DNA from: Thermococcus sp.
GTDB lineage: Archaea > Methanobacteriota_B > Thermococci > Thermococcales > Thermococcaceae
DNA length: 47,934 bases
NCBI RefSeq assembly: GCF_026991495.1
Contig: NZ_JALXBJ010000058.1
Location: 1-47,934 of the forward strand
Reading direction: 5' to 3'
Position numbers and translations under genes: made by a program. This document shows positions 1 to 8,375 of this stretch, piece by piece. Every line of letters starts with the position of its first letter. Position 1 is the stretch's first letter. The notes under the pieces are model-generated. The model searched no databases, was not told the DNA's origin, and worked only from the letters and a program-made list of their open reading frames with translations.

Positions 1-80
1 GGTTAAACCGTCAGCTCTTTTCTGCAGGCTGCTAAAGATTTCCCCTCAAGAGGGAGGAGTACCTCAGACTGAAGGGCGAG

Positions 81-136
81 CTTAAAAGTTAGGCCGAAAA
101 CCTCTTATCCTCTGATGACATAGTAAGGCGGGTGGT
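81..136 (+). promoter_or_regulatory. Promoter and RBS of the first kinase gene
   Basis: A TATA-type box, CTTAAAAG, lies at 81-88, and a ribosome-binding site, GGTGGT, lies at 131-136, four nucleotides before the ATG at 140. A transcription start near 108-116 would leave a short leader. No gene is recognisable in 1-80. The BRE upstream of the box is weak, so this is a prediction from sequence alone. Confidence 0.5.
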
Positions 137-139
137 AAC

Positions 140-3100
140 ATGAGAAAAGCATCGTTGCTCATAGTGTTGCTTCTGGTTTCTTCGCTTATCCTGCCGGTGG
201 TTAAAGCCGATGGAGAGCCCGGCCCGTGGATAAAGAGCTACGGGGGGAGCGGGACTGACATCATCAACGACGTTAAAGTCCTCCCGGACGGGAGCATCAT
301 TGCAGTAGGATACACCACCTCATCAGGCACCGGCGGAAAGGATGTCTTAGTGATGAAACTGAACCCTGACGGTAGCGTCGCTTGGGCGAAGACCTACGGG
401 GGAACAAAGTATGATGTTGCTAACGCGATTGCTATAGCTCCTAACGGTGACGTTATCGTGGCCGGCCACTACGGAGCAAGCTGGGACGGTTCTGGAGGTG
501 ACGCTTGGATTCTTAGGCTTGACGCTGATGGGAACGTGAAGTGGCAGAAGACTTACGGAGGAAAATATCGGGATGAGGCTTACGCGGTTGCCATCGCTCC
601 GAACGGTGACGTTATCGTGGCCGGCTACACTTACAGCTTCGGCGCTGGTAATGGAGATGTTTGGGTTCTCAGGCTTGATGCTAATGGCAACGTGAAGTGG
701 CAGAAGACTTACGGAGGAAGCGACTGGGATGAGGCTCACGCGGTTGCTATCGCTCCGAACGGTGACATTATTGTGGCTGGCTCCACTGAAAGCTTCGGCG
801 CTGGTGGAGAAGACTTTTGGGTTCTCAGGCTTGATGCTAATGGCAACGTGAAGTGGCAGAAGACCTACAGGGGAAGCGGCAGCTATGATTGGGCTAGCGC
901 GGTTGCTATAGCGAGCAATGCTGACATTATTGTAGCCGGCCAGACTACTAGCTTCGGCGCTGGTTGGAATGATGTTTGGGTTCTGAGGCTTGACGCTAAT
1001 GGTAACGTTAAATGGCAGAAGACTTACGGGGGAGGCGACTGGGATAGGGCTACCGCGGTTGCCTTAGCTCCTAACGGGGACATTATCGTGGCCGGCTACA
1101 CTAAAAGCTTCGGCGCTGGTGGCTATGACGTTTGGGTTCTCAGGCTTGATGCTAACGGTAACGTGAAGTGGCAGAAGACCTACGGAGGAAGCAGCGCTGA
1201 TTGGGCTTACGCGGTTGCTTTAGCTCCAAATGGAGACATCATCGTGGCCGGCTTCACTGACAGCTTCGGCGCTGGTGGTGATGACTTTTGGGTTCTCAGA
1301 CTTCCGCCGGATGGGAACCTGCCGGGCTGTAGCTTCTGCAGTGATTCGAACGCTCAGGTAGACAACACGGACGCAGTCGTGGAGAACACCAACGCTATCG
1401 TGAAAACTTCAGACGCCGTTGTGAAAATCTCCGATGCAGTTGTGGAGCCCACGAACCTCAAGGTCAAAACCCAGTACTCCTACCAAGCCCTTGTAAAGCT
1501 GGCTCTCGACAAAGCGGAATCGACAATCTCAACCTACAAGTCTCAGGGAGTTATCCTGACCCCCGCGGAAGAACTTCTGAACAAAGCCCAAGAGGCATTC
1601 AGCTCGGGGGACTACGTTAAAGCTTACAATTACGCAAATCAAACCCTACAAAAAGCCAAGGAAATCAAAAAGCAACACGATGAGGCAGAATCCAAGCTCG
1701 ATGAAGCCAGCTCAACCATAAACTCCTACAAATCCCAGGGAGTTGTCCTTCCCTCCGCTGAAAGTCTCTTAGGAGAAGCTCAGGAAGCCTTTAACTCCGG
1801 AAACTACACCAAAGTTTATGAGTATGCAAATCAGGCCATCCAAAAAGCCGAAGAAATCAAAAACCAATATGACAAGGCAAAATCCGAATTAAACGCAACT
1901 CAATTGTTAATATCTTCCTACGAATCTCAGGGGATGGTCCTGACTTCCGCCAGGAACATTCTGAAAGAGGCCCAAGAAGCCCTCAACTCAGGGAACTACA
2001 CAAAAGCCTACGGTCTCTTTATCCAGGCTAAACAAAGGGCAGATGAAATTAAAAATCAATATGAGACGACAAAACCCAAGCTTGACGAGGCCAAATCAAC
2101 TATCACTTCTTACAAATCTCAAGGCGTTATCCTGACTCCTGCCGAGAACCTTCTGGCAGAGGCGGAAACGGCCTTTAACTCTGGGAACTATACTAAGGCA
2201 TACAATTACGCAAACCAAGCAATTCAAAAAGCGGAGGAGATAAAAGCCGAATATGATAGAGCGAAACCTGAGCTTAAGAGAGCGAAATCGACAATCTCAA
2301 CCTACAAATCCCAGGGGATAATCCTAGCACCTGCCGAGAACTTACTTAACGAAGCCCAAAATGCCTTTGACTCAGGGGATTACGTTAAGGCCCACGATTA
2401 CTCAGAGCAGGCCATACAAAAAGCTGAGGAAATTAAAAACCAATACTACAGAGCAAAGGAGGCAATCTCAAAGGCGGAGGGCTTCCTCTCGCCGATTGGC
2501 GACGCCAAAAAGGCCTTTGAGAAAGGAGACTACCTCAAAGCCTACCAGCTCGCAGTGGAGGCAGGACGGAAAAGAGATCTCTACCAGAAGCTCTTTGCCC
2601 TCGGCGTTATAATATCGGCGGCGCTCATCGGCGGATCCTCCTACCGCGTCCACAAAAGGAGGGAGCGCGAGAGGAAGCTAAGGGAGATAAACTCCATTAT
2701 CGAGAGGGCAGAAAAAGCCCCGGTCCTTGAGAAAATCAGGCTTCTCAAAGAGGCCGAGAAGCTCGCGGGGCCCGTCGGCCCGGAGGCCCTCGGCAGGGTG
2801 AGAAAACTCCTCTCCCCTGCGATGAATGAGGCGAGGGAAACCTACAACCGTATTATTAGAGAGTTTGACTCCGCCCTTAAGGGCCTCGACGTGAAAACCG
2901 CCGAGGCAAAGCTCAGTGAGGCGAAGCCCTACGCCGAAATCCTCGGAAGGAAGGACTTCAAGAGGAAAGGCGAGAGGCTCGAACGCCTGAAGAAGGAGCT
3001 CAAGGATCTCCAAAGAACCGAGAGACTTGTGAAGAGGGGGAATCTGAAGGAGGCCGCGCCGGTACTCACCCAACTCTCGTCCTCGCCCTTCGCGGGGGTC

Positions 3101-5071
3101 AGGAAAAAGGCCAGGGCCCTTCTCGGTGAGGTTGAGGGATGGCTTTCAAAGGTCATCGCCAAGGGGGACTCCCTCTTCTCCTCCGGAGACTACGCCGGGG
3201 CAATCAAGGCCTACGAGTCCGCCTTACCCATTGCGGAAGCCCTTGGGAAGGGTGACATGGTCAGATCGAAGATAGAGAGCTCAAGGAGAACCCTCGACGA
3301 GCTGAGGAAGAGGAAGCGGCTTGAGGAGCTCTTGAAGGAGATCAACGCCGCACTTTCGCGGAGGGACTACTCCTCCCTCGGGAACCTCCTCCAAGAGGTC
3401 GGGAAGATAGCCAGGGAAACAAGGGAGACCAGGAAGGTGAAAGCCCTGAGGGAGGAGCTCTCGACGAGGCTCGACAACCTGCTCTCGAAGGGCGAGGAGC
3501 TTGAGCTTAGCGGGGACTACGGCGGGGCGTTGGCTGCCTACACCGAGGCGCTCTCCTTAGCTGAAGCCCTCGGGAGAAAGACTGACGATATAGAGGCGGC
3601 TGTATCGCGGATAGAGGAGGGGCAGAAGAAGGCCCTCCTCAAGAAGAGCGTCAGACTCGACGTCCCGACGGAGATGGCCCACAGGGCCGAAACCGAGGTC
3701 TCGATCCTCGTCACAAACCGCTTCTCAAGCGACCTCACGCTAACGGCTGACCTCTCCGAAAACAGGGACTACTTCGAGCTGAGCGAGGAGAAGGTGGAGT
3801 TCCCGCACGTTAAGCCCGGGAAGACGATAGGGGAGAGCGTAACCGTAAAGCCGAAGTTCATCGGCGACTTTGACTTCACGGTTAAGATAGACTCCAACTT
3901 CGGCTCACTGACGAGCAGAACTCCCGTGAAGGTCGTCAAGACGATGAGGGCTGTAACAGGGGCCACGCCGGCACCGGTCACCTCAACGCCCGTCCTCAAC
4001 CCGGTTGAGGCTCTGCAGGAGCTCTACACCGACTTCCAGTACATAGGCGAGGGCGGCTTCGCGAGGGTTTACAAAGCCAAGCGTAAAGACGGCAAGATCG
4101 TCGCGCTAAAGCTCCCCAAGACCCTCGACCCGGCCGTGGGGAGGGCCTTCGTCAGGGAGATAACCAACTGGCTCCACTTAAAGCACCCGAACATAGTCGA
4201 GCTCCACGACGTGAACGTGATTCCGGTTCCATACCTTGAGATGGAGTACTGCGAGAGCTCCCTCGCGAGGCTTGGGAAGCCGTTGCCAGTCGAGGAGGCC
4301 TCGCTGATAGTCTTCAACATCGCTGAAGGCTTAAAGTACGCGCACTCGAAGGGCATAATCCACCGCGATCTGAAGCCCAGCAACGTCCTCCTGAAGAACG
4401 GCCTGCCCAAGATAAGCGACTGGGGTTTGAGCAAAGTCCTTGAGGAGAGCATGAGCGCGACAACCACCGCTTCATTTACCCCCTACTACGCGGCCCCGGA
4501 GCAGATTGACAGGAAGTTTGGAAGGACGGACGAGAGGACGGACATCTACCAGCTCGGCGTGCTCTTCTACGAGCTCGTAACAGGAAGGCTGCCCTTTGAA
4601 GGCTCGCTCAGCCAGGTTATGATGGGCATCATCAGGGACAAACCCGTTCCGCCGGGCCAGCTCAACCCGGAGGCGAGAAAGGTAGAGCCGATAATCATGA
4701 AGATGCTTGCCAAGAAGAAGGAGGATCGCTACGCGAGCGTCGTCGAGCTCCAGAGAGACCTCGCGGGAGTACTCAACATGACCTACTCCGAGAACCTGAA
4801 GAAGAGCAAGACCATCGGCGACCTCCGGAGGGCGGTTTACTACCTGACCGAGCTCCTCCTGATAAACATGAAGACTAACAACGTCAGCGAGGCCTACAAG
4901 TACGCCGGCGACCTCGCCTATTACACAAGCGGGGAGCTCAGGGACGAGGTGAAGAAGTTAGCGGAGCAGGTAAAGCTCCGCCTTGAGGAGAGCTTAGACA
5001 TACCGCCGGAACTCGTTGAGAAGGCGGAGATACTAGCGCACAAGATCCGCCTGGGGTTTGAGGGCTCCTGA
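140..5071 (+). CDS. Transmembrane Ser/Thr protein kinase with secreted seven-bladed beta-propeller
   Basis: This 1643-residue protein begins with a signal peptide (about 1-24). Seven propeller blades of about 52 residues follow to about 392 (recurring KWQKTYGGS, GDVIVAGYT and WVLRLDANGN). Next come a C397-x-x-C400 pair, a short seven-residue beta-repeat (about 403-445) and five helical repeats of about 66 residues with the core YKSQGVILTPAE. One membrane helix (about 818-837) is followed by basic residues, cytosolic TPR-like helices (about 840-1190), an Ig-like module (about 1175-1275) and a Hanks-type kinase. Kinase motifs are GEGGFARV, Lys1324, HRD at 1408-1410, DWG at 1427-1429 and an APE-like AAPEQ. 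The last 95 residues are the helical tail shared by the other kinases here. It probably senses an external ligand or surface stress and phosphorylates cytosolic partners. All catalytic residues are present, so I expect an active kinase. The ligand is unknown. Confidence 0.92.
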   Translation: MRKASLLIVLLLVSSLILPVVKADGEPGPWIKSYGGSGTDIINDVKVLPDGSIIAVGYTTSSGTGGKDVLVMKLNPDGSVAWAKTYGGTKYDVANAIAIAPNGDVIVAGHYGASWDGSGGDAWILRLDADGNVKWQKTYGGKYRDEAYAVAIAPNGDVIVAGYTYSFGAGNGDVWVLRLDANGNVKWQKTYGGSDWDEAHAVAIAPNGDIIVAGSTESFGAGGEDFWVLRLDANGNVKWQKTYRGSGSYDWASAVAIASNADIIVAGQTTSFGAGWNDVWVLRLDANGNVKWQKTYGGGDWDRATAVALAPNGDIIVAGYTKSFGAGGYDVWVLRLDANGNVKWQKTYGGSSADWAYAVALAPNGDIIVAGFTDSFGAGGDDFWVLRLPPDGNLPGCSFCSDSNAQVDNTDAVVENTNAIVKTSDAVVKISDAVVEPTNLKVKTQYSYQALVKLALDKAESTISTYKSQGVILTPAEELLNKAQEAFSSGDYVKAYNYANQTLQKAKEIKKQHDEAESKLDEASSTINSYKSQGVVLPSAESLLGEAQEAFNSGNYTKVYEYANQAIQKAEEIKNQYDKAKSELNATQLLISSYESQGMVLTSARNILKEAQEALNSGNYTKAYGLFIQAKQRADEIKNQYETTKPKLDEAKSTITSYKSQGVILTPAENLLAEAETAFNSGNYTKAYNYANQAIQKAEEIKAEYDRAKPELKRAKSTISTYKSQGIILAPAENLLNEAQNAFDSGDYVKAHDYSEQAIQKAEEIKNQYYRAKEAISKAEGFLSPIGDAKKAFEKGDYLKAYQLAVEAGRKRDLYQKLFALGVIISAALIGGSSYRVHKRRERERKLREINSIIERAEKAPVLEKIRLLKEAEKLAGPVGPEALGRVRKLLSPAMNEARETYNRIIREFDSALKGLDVKTAEAKLSEAKPYAEILGRKDFKRKGERLERLKKELKDLQRTERLVKRGNLKEAAPVLTQLSSSPFAGVRKKARALLGEVEGWLSKVIAKGDSLFSSGDYAGAIKAYESALPIAEALGKGDMVRSKIESSRRTLDELRKRKRLEELLKEINAALSRRDYSSLGNLLQEVGKIARETRETRKVKALREELSTRLDNLLSKGEELELSGDYGGALAAYTEALSLAEALGRKTDDIEAAVSRIEEGQKKALLKKSVRLDVPTEMAHRAETEVSILVTNRFSSDLTLTADLSENRDYFELSEEKVEFPHVKPGKTIGESVTVKPKFIGDFDFTVKIDSNFGSLTSRTPVKVVKTMRAVTGATPAPVTSTPVLNPVEALQELYTDFQYIGEGGFARVYKAKRKDGKIVALKLPKTLDPAVGRAFVREITNWLHLKHPNIVELHDVNVIPVPYLEMEYCESSLARLGKPLPVEEASLIVFNIAEGLKYAHSKGIIHRDLKPSNVLLKNGLPKISDWGLSKVLEESMSATTTASFTPYYAAPEQIDRKFGRTDERTDIYQLGVLFYELVTGRLPFEGSLSQVMMGIIRDKPVPPGQLNPEARKVEPIIMKMLAKKKEDRYASVVELQRDLAGVLNMTYSENLKKSKTIGDLRRAVYYLTELLLINMKTNNVSEAYKYAGDLAYYTSGELRDEVKKLAEQVKLRLEESLDIPPELVEKAEILAHKIRLGFEGS
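230..1315 (+). repeat. Tandem beta-propeller blades with 156-bp period
   Basis: The coding sequence repeats with a 156-bp (52-residue) period; the GTGGCAGAAG word recurs at 541, 697 and 853. Seven blades are present. The DNA is strongly conserved between units and also between this gene and the propeller genes at 27419 and 42093. For example, 48 bp at 689-736 are identical to 28016-28063. Such conservation points to recombination or gene conversion between paralogues. Confidence 0.9.
1490..2450 (+). repeat. Five helical stalk repeats of about 66 residues
   Basis: Five degenerate repeats each contain an S(T/S)Y(K/E)SQG motif, then a helix ending AQEAF or similar, then a SG(D/N)Y-KAY turn. They form the extracellular helical stalk between the propeller and the membrane helix. 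Similar units occur in the receptor at 37170. The codons are more AT-rich than in the kinase domain. Confidence 0.8.
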
Positions 5072-5325
5072 AGCCCCGCCCCGTCTTTTTTAGGTTTTCC
5101 CCCGCGCTCCCCATGCCTAAACACCGTGGTACCCGCGCTCGTTTTGATGGCAATAAACGTACATCATGGCACCGAAGCGAAAGCCATTTATTCCCAAAGA
5201 CCATAACACGATGGTGCTCACCAATGGTGAAGGGGGGATTGAGGGCGGAACGCCAAAAGTCTCTGGTCTCCAAAATGGAGAAAAGTTTAAATAGGAGAAA
5301 AACCGAATAAGAGTGAGTGGTGTGT
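5072..5325. other. Intergenic region with T-rich terminator and downstream promoter
   Basis: A run of six T at 5086-5091 after a GC-rich stretch is a plausible archaeal terminator for the first kinase gene. A TATA box, TTTAAATA, at 5286-5293 with purines upstream is a good promoter for the next gene. Between them the DNA holds short imperfect dyads (for example ACCAT-N6-ATGGT near 5200) but no RNA gene I can name. A 65-codon open frame at 5113-5310 has no RBS or recognisable protein and is probably chance. Confidence 0.55.
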
Positions 5326-5841
5326 ATGGGATACATAGTCTTTGTCGGCTACGATACCGATGCCGAGAGGAAGCGCATCGACTACCTGATAGACAAGTGG
5401 TCTGCCAGGGCAGTGGTCAGGAAGCCAAGGGGGACTGTGATCTACATCGAGGCTGAGAACCCAAGTGAATTCCTTGAGGAGCTCTTCTCAAAGATCGAGG
5501 GAGACGTCGAGGAGAAGGTGGAGCTCTACGAGGCTAAACCGGTGAAGAAGAAGGTGGAGGGCAAGAAAAGGATTTTAGAGTACACGGTTCCGGAGGAGAA
5601 GAAGGTGGTGGAGCGCTTCATAGACTACCTCCTCTCGAAGCTCAACGCGGGCCTCGTGGGCTCTGACCCGGTGGCAAAGACCTACAGCCTCTACACGAGA
5701 AAGGGAAGGGCGACGATAAAGGTCATAACCAAGGGGAACGGGAGCTCTCACGTTGTCTTTGAGATAGAGGGCTTTGGGGAGGCCGTTGATTTTTTGGCCG
5801 GAAGGATTGACGAGGAGCTTAAACTCTTCGCGGGTGGTTGA
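5326..5841 (+). CDS. Conserved-looking hypothetical protein, 171 aa
   Basis: I do not recognise this protein. It has an alternating alpha/beta pattern: a beta-strand start (MGYIVFVGYD), charged helices, a Lys/Glu-rich linker near 70-85, and a second alpha/beta part ending in an acidic helix. There is no signal peptide or membrane helix, so it should be cytosolic. I chose ATG 5326 over the GTG at 5317 because it follows the purine-rich GTGAGTGG stretch and gives the better N-terminal strand. It has its own promoter (TATA 5286-5293). It ends one nucleotide before the start of the coiled-coil gene at 5843, so the two are probably co-transcribed and may be partners. Confidence 0.75.
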   Translation: MGYIVFVGYDTDAERKRIDYLIDKWSARAVVRKPRGTVIYIEAENPSEFLEELFSKIEGDVEEKVELYEAKPVKKKVEGKKRILEYTVPEEKKVVERFIDYLLSKLNAGLVGSDPVAKTYSLYTRKGRATIKVITKGNGSSHVVFEIEGFGEAVDFLAGRIDEELKLFAGG

Positions 5842-5842
5842 C

Positions 5843-7582
5843 ATGGGGATATTTGAGGAAGGAAGAACCGACTGCGTTAGGGAGCTTTTGAAGCCTGCGG
5901 AAAGGGTTCTGAGGCAGGGGCTCGACATCAGGGTCGAGGGCTTTGGAAAGAGGGTGGAGCTCTGGAACAGGATAGCTGACAACTACGACCGCTACCTCGA
6001 GGGGGAGTGCGGGAGCTTCCTGAACGACCTGAACGCGCACTTTCAGGCGAAGTTCGAAGGGGCCCTGGCCATCCTCGCCTGGAGCTTCTGGAAGAAGGGC
6101 GAAGCCTACAAGCCAGCAGCTGACAGGTACAGCGAGAGGGAGCTCGAAGCGGTCGAGAGGATCCTCCGCTACAATGTCTTCGAGATATACACGAAGGACG
6201 ACGTCATGAAGAAGATAATGCGCCAGGACGGCAACATCCTCGGGCTCCTGAGGGACTACTACCAGGGCACGGACCGCTGGATAGAGGGGGTCTTAGAGGA
6301 TCCTGACGTAAAGCTGGCCCTCAGGAACTTCCTCAAGTACAAGTGGGACTCCTACAAGGGCAAGGTGAACGACGCGCTGAGCGAGGCGACCGTCCGCTTC
6401 GACTGGTTCAGGAGCTTCCTGAACGAGGTTCAGAGGGAGGAGGAGAGCATAGAAAAGCTCTACCAGAAGCAGATGGACGGCATAAGGAAGCGCTACGAAG
6501 AGCTCATGGAGGAAATGAGGACGTCGAAGGCCGAGGAGGTGGAGAGGCTCAGGAGGGAGAAGGAGGAGCTTGAGAGGCAGATGAAGGAGTTGGAGGCTAA
6601 GCTTGAGAACGACGAGGAGAAGGCCAAACTTAGGGAGGAGCTTGAGAGGATGCGCTCGGCCCTCGACTCAAAGCTGAGGGAGCTCCAGCGGAGGGAGGCT
6701 GAACTCCAGAGGAAGGAGGAGGAGCTGCAGCGGAAGGAGGACGAGGTCTCGAAGCGCATCAGGGAGGTTATGGAGTTGGCGGGGAAGGTCGAGAAGGGCT
6801 CGCGCTTCGTCAGGAGGGACGAGGCGAAGATGCTTGAGATGAACTTCGTCGGCAGGATACGCGGCAGGTTCAGGGGAGAGGTGAAGCTCTCCGGAAGAAC
6901 CTTCAAGGTCGAGGGGATCGAGGAGAAGGGCACCTTCGACAAGAATGCCTACACTGGAAAGCTAAGCGAGCGCGACCTCAAGAACGTCCCGGACAACATA
7001 ATGGTCGAGGTTCACCTCAGGGAGAAGAAGTTCATAGGGAAGAGGCAACCCCTCACCGTGAAGGCGGTGTTCTACGGCAGGCCCGAGCGCTACGCCGAGG
7101 TTGGCTTCGACACGGACCCGCTCGAACTCGCGGACGTAAACGCGCTCCTTGTGGATGCGAGGGCCGAGGCGAGGGAGGGAAGGGTAGTCCTCCTCGTTGC
7201 TTCACCAACAGGCTTTGAAAAGCGCGTAAAAAGCTACATCAGCTCGAACGATTTCCACAGGAACTTCATATCCGAGAACGTCTCGCTCGCTTTGCTCGAC
7301 CTTGAGAGCGGCGAGCTGACATACAACCCCCACGATGAGTACGCGAAGGCTCTCGCGCCGTTCCTGAGGCTGGAGCGCGATGAGGAGCTGCTCTCAAGGA
7401 TAAAGGACTTCCTTGAAGAGAGGATAAAGGCCAAGGGCTACGTGCGCCTGGAGGAGGCCGCCGAGAAGTTCGCAGAGGACGCCGTCAAGAAGGCCTTCCA
7501 GGAGCTCGTTAAGGAGAAGGGCTACGTGGCCAAGTTCATCGAGGGAGTTGGCTACGTCCTCGTCATGGAGGGCTTCCTCTGA
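5843..7582 (+). CDS. Large coiled-coil cytosolic protein of unknown function, 579 aa
   Basis: I do not recognise a family. The N-terminal 190 residues are mostly helical with conserved-looking Trp residues. A long Glu/Arg/Lys-rich coiled coil spans about residues 194-320. The C-terminal 250 residues look alpha/beta, with a Rossmann-like stretch (ALLVDARAEAREGRVVLLVA), and end in a possible winged helix. An upstream in-frame start at 5774 would overlap the preceding gene by 68 nt, so ATG 5843 behind the GGTGG of GGGTGGTTGAC is preferred. No signal peptide is present. Its place in one run with the 171-aa gene, the toxin-antitoxin pair and the ESCRT-III-like genes suggests a structural or scaffold role, but that is only inference. 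Confidence 0.8.
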   Translation: MGIFEEGRTDCVRELLKPAERVLRQGLDIRVEGFGKRVELWNRIADNYDRYLEGECGSFLNDLNAHFQAKFEGALAILAWSFWKKGEAYKPAADRYSERELEAVERILRYNVFEIYTKDDVMKKIMRQDGNILGLLRDYYQGTDRWIEGVLEDPDVKLALRNFLKYKWDSYKGKVNDALSEATVRFDWFRSFLNEVQREEESIEKLYQKQMDGIRKRYEELMEEMRTSKAEEVERLRREKEELERQMKELEAKLENDEEKAKLREELERMRSALDSKLRELQRREAELQRKEEELQRKEDEVSKRIREVMELAGKVEKGSRFVRRDEAKMLEMNFVGRIRGRFRGEVKLSGRTFKVEGIEEKGTFDKNAYTGKLSERDLKNVPDNIMVEVHLREKKFIGKRQPLTVKAVFYGRPERYAEVGFDTDPLELADVNALLVDARAEAREGRVVLLVASPTGFEKRVKSYISSNDFHRNFISENVSLALLDLESGELTYNPHDEYAKALAPFLRLERDEELLSRIKDFLEERIKAKGYVRLEEAAEKFAEDAVKKAFQELVKEKGYVAKFIEGVGYVLVMEGFL

Positions 7583-7583
7583 G

Positions 7584-7967
7584 GTGAAGCAGTTGGAGAT
7601 AGACCGGGAGCTCGTTGAGGGGAAACTCGCCGATATCAAGGGCGCTCTCGAAGAGCTCAGGGGAATAACCGAAAAGGGCGTAGAGGCGTTCCTCTCGGAG
7701 AACTGCCTCAGGTACGCGGCGAAGTACCTGCTGATAACTGCCATAGAGGGAGCCTTCTCCGTCTGCAACCACATCGCGGTGAGGAAGGGCAGGATCCCAA
7801 AGAGCTACTCCGAGTGCTTCAAGCAGCTTGCAGACCTCGGGGTCATTGAGAAGGAACTCGGAGAGAGGCTCTCCGAAATGACGAAGTTCAGGAACCTGCT
7901 TGTTCATCAGTACTGGAGGGTAGACGACGAGAGGGTCTTCAGGATAATGACCTTGAAGAATTCATAG
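7584..7967 (+). CDS. hepT: HepT-type HEPN toxin (RNase) with late frameshift
   Basis: This is a DUF86/HepT protein. HepT is a HEPN-fold RNase that is neutralised when its MntA partner AMPylates a tyrosine. The signature R103-N-L-L-V-H108-Q-Y110 matches the RX4HXY motif that contains the catalytic Arg and His and the modified Tyr. The start could be GTG 7584 or TTG 7593; the latter has GAGGTGA six nucleotides upstream. The last codons (after about 7943) read MTLKNS and a stop. The -1 frame continues DLEEFIESVVRYLEKG to a TGA at 8003-8005, which is the usual HepT C-terminus. One base therefore seems to be missing near 7944-7949. The toxic core is intact, and the lost part is the final helix. 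The frameshift may be real decay or a sequencing error. Confidence 0.82.
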   Translation: MKQLEIDRELVEGKLADIKGALEELRGITEKGVEAFLSENCLRYAAKYLLITAIEGAFSVCNHIAVRKGRIPKSYSECFKQLADLGVIEKELGERLSEMTKFRNLLVHQYWRVDDERVFRIMTLKNS

Positions 7968-7985
7968 AGTCCGTGGTGAGGTACC

Positions 7986-8372
7986 TTGAGAAGGGAGGAG
8001 ATTGAAGAGAAGCTCGGGAGGGCCCTTGAGAGGCACCCCGAGATAGTCTTCGCCTACCTCCACGGCAGCGTACTCGAAACGGAGCACTTCAGGGACGTGG
8101 ACGTAGCCGTTTACTTCGACGGCTCCGTGAAGGATATCCTGAAGGCGGAGCTCTCGCTGGCAGTAGAACTTGAGGGGGAGCTTGGCGTTGAGGTTGACGT
8201 CAGGGCTTTAAACGACGCACCGCCGGCCTTCAGATACAGAGCTATTAAGGGGAAGCTCCTGCTCGACAGAAACCCCGAGCTGAGGTTCAGGTTCATCGAG
8301 GAAACCGTGTGGGAGTACCTCGACTACGAGCCGATGGAGAGGCGCATGAGGAAGGAACTACTCGCTAAGTGA
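7986..8372 (+). CDS. mntA: MntA-type minimal nucleotidyltransferase antitoxin
   Basis: This 128-residue protein has the minimal nucleotidyltransferase signature: G27-S28 followed by D37-V-D39 in a short beta-strand, then VDVRALND with a third acidic residue. Proteins of this MNT family next to HepT transfer AMP to the HepT tyrosine and silence the toxin. The start is TTG 7986, which lies inside the frame-restored HepT C-terminus, giving the overlap usual for this pair. The GS-x8-D-x-D spacing is slightly shorter than in the best-studied member. It is cytosolic. The pair lies between a coiled-coil gene and the ESCRT-III-like genes. Confidence 0.85.
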   Translation: MRREEIEEKLGRALERHPEIVFAYLHGSVLETEHFRDVDVAVYFDGSVKDILKAELSLAVELEGELGVEVDVRALNDAPPAFRYRAIKGKLLLDRNPELRFRFIEETVWEYLDYEPMERRMRKELLAK

Positions 8373-8375
8373 ACC

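Noticed and set aside
230..1315. Regular 156-bp repeats that might suggest a CRISPR or satellite array
   Set aside because: They are in frame, encode 52-residue propeller blades and lack unique spacers between identical short repeats.
5100..5285. Possible C/D box or other small RNA in the intergenic region
   Set aside because: Short dyads are present, but no proper C and D boxes or stable long stem could be identified by eye.
5113..5310. 65-codon open frame in the first intergenic region
   Set aside because: It has no RBS, no recognisable sequence, and it runs over the TATA box of the next gene.
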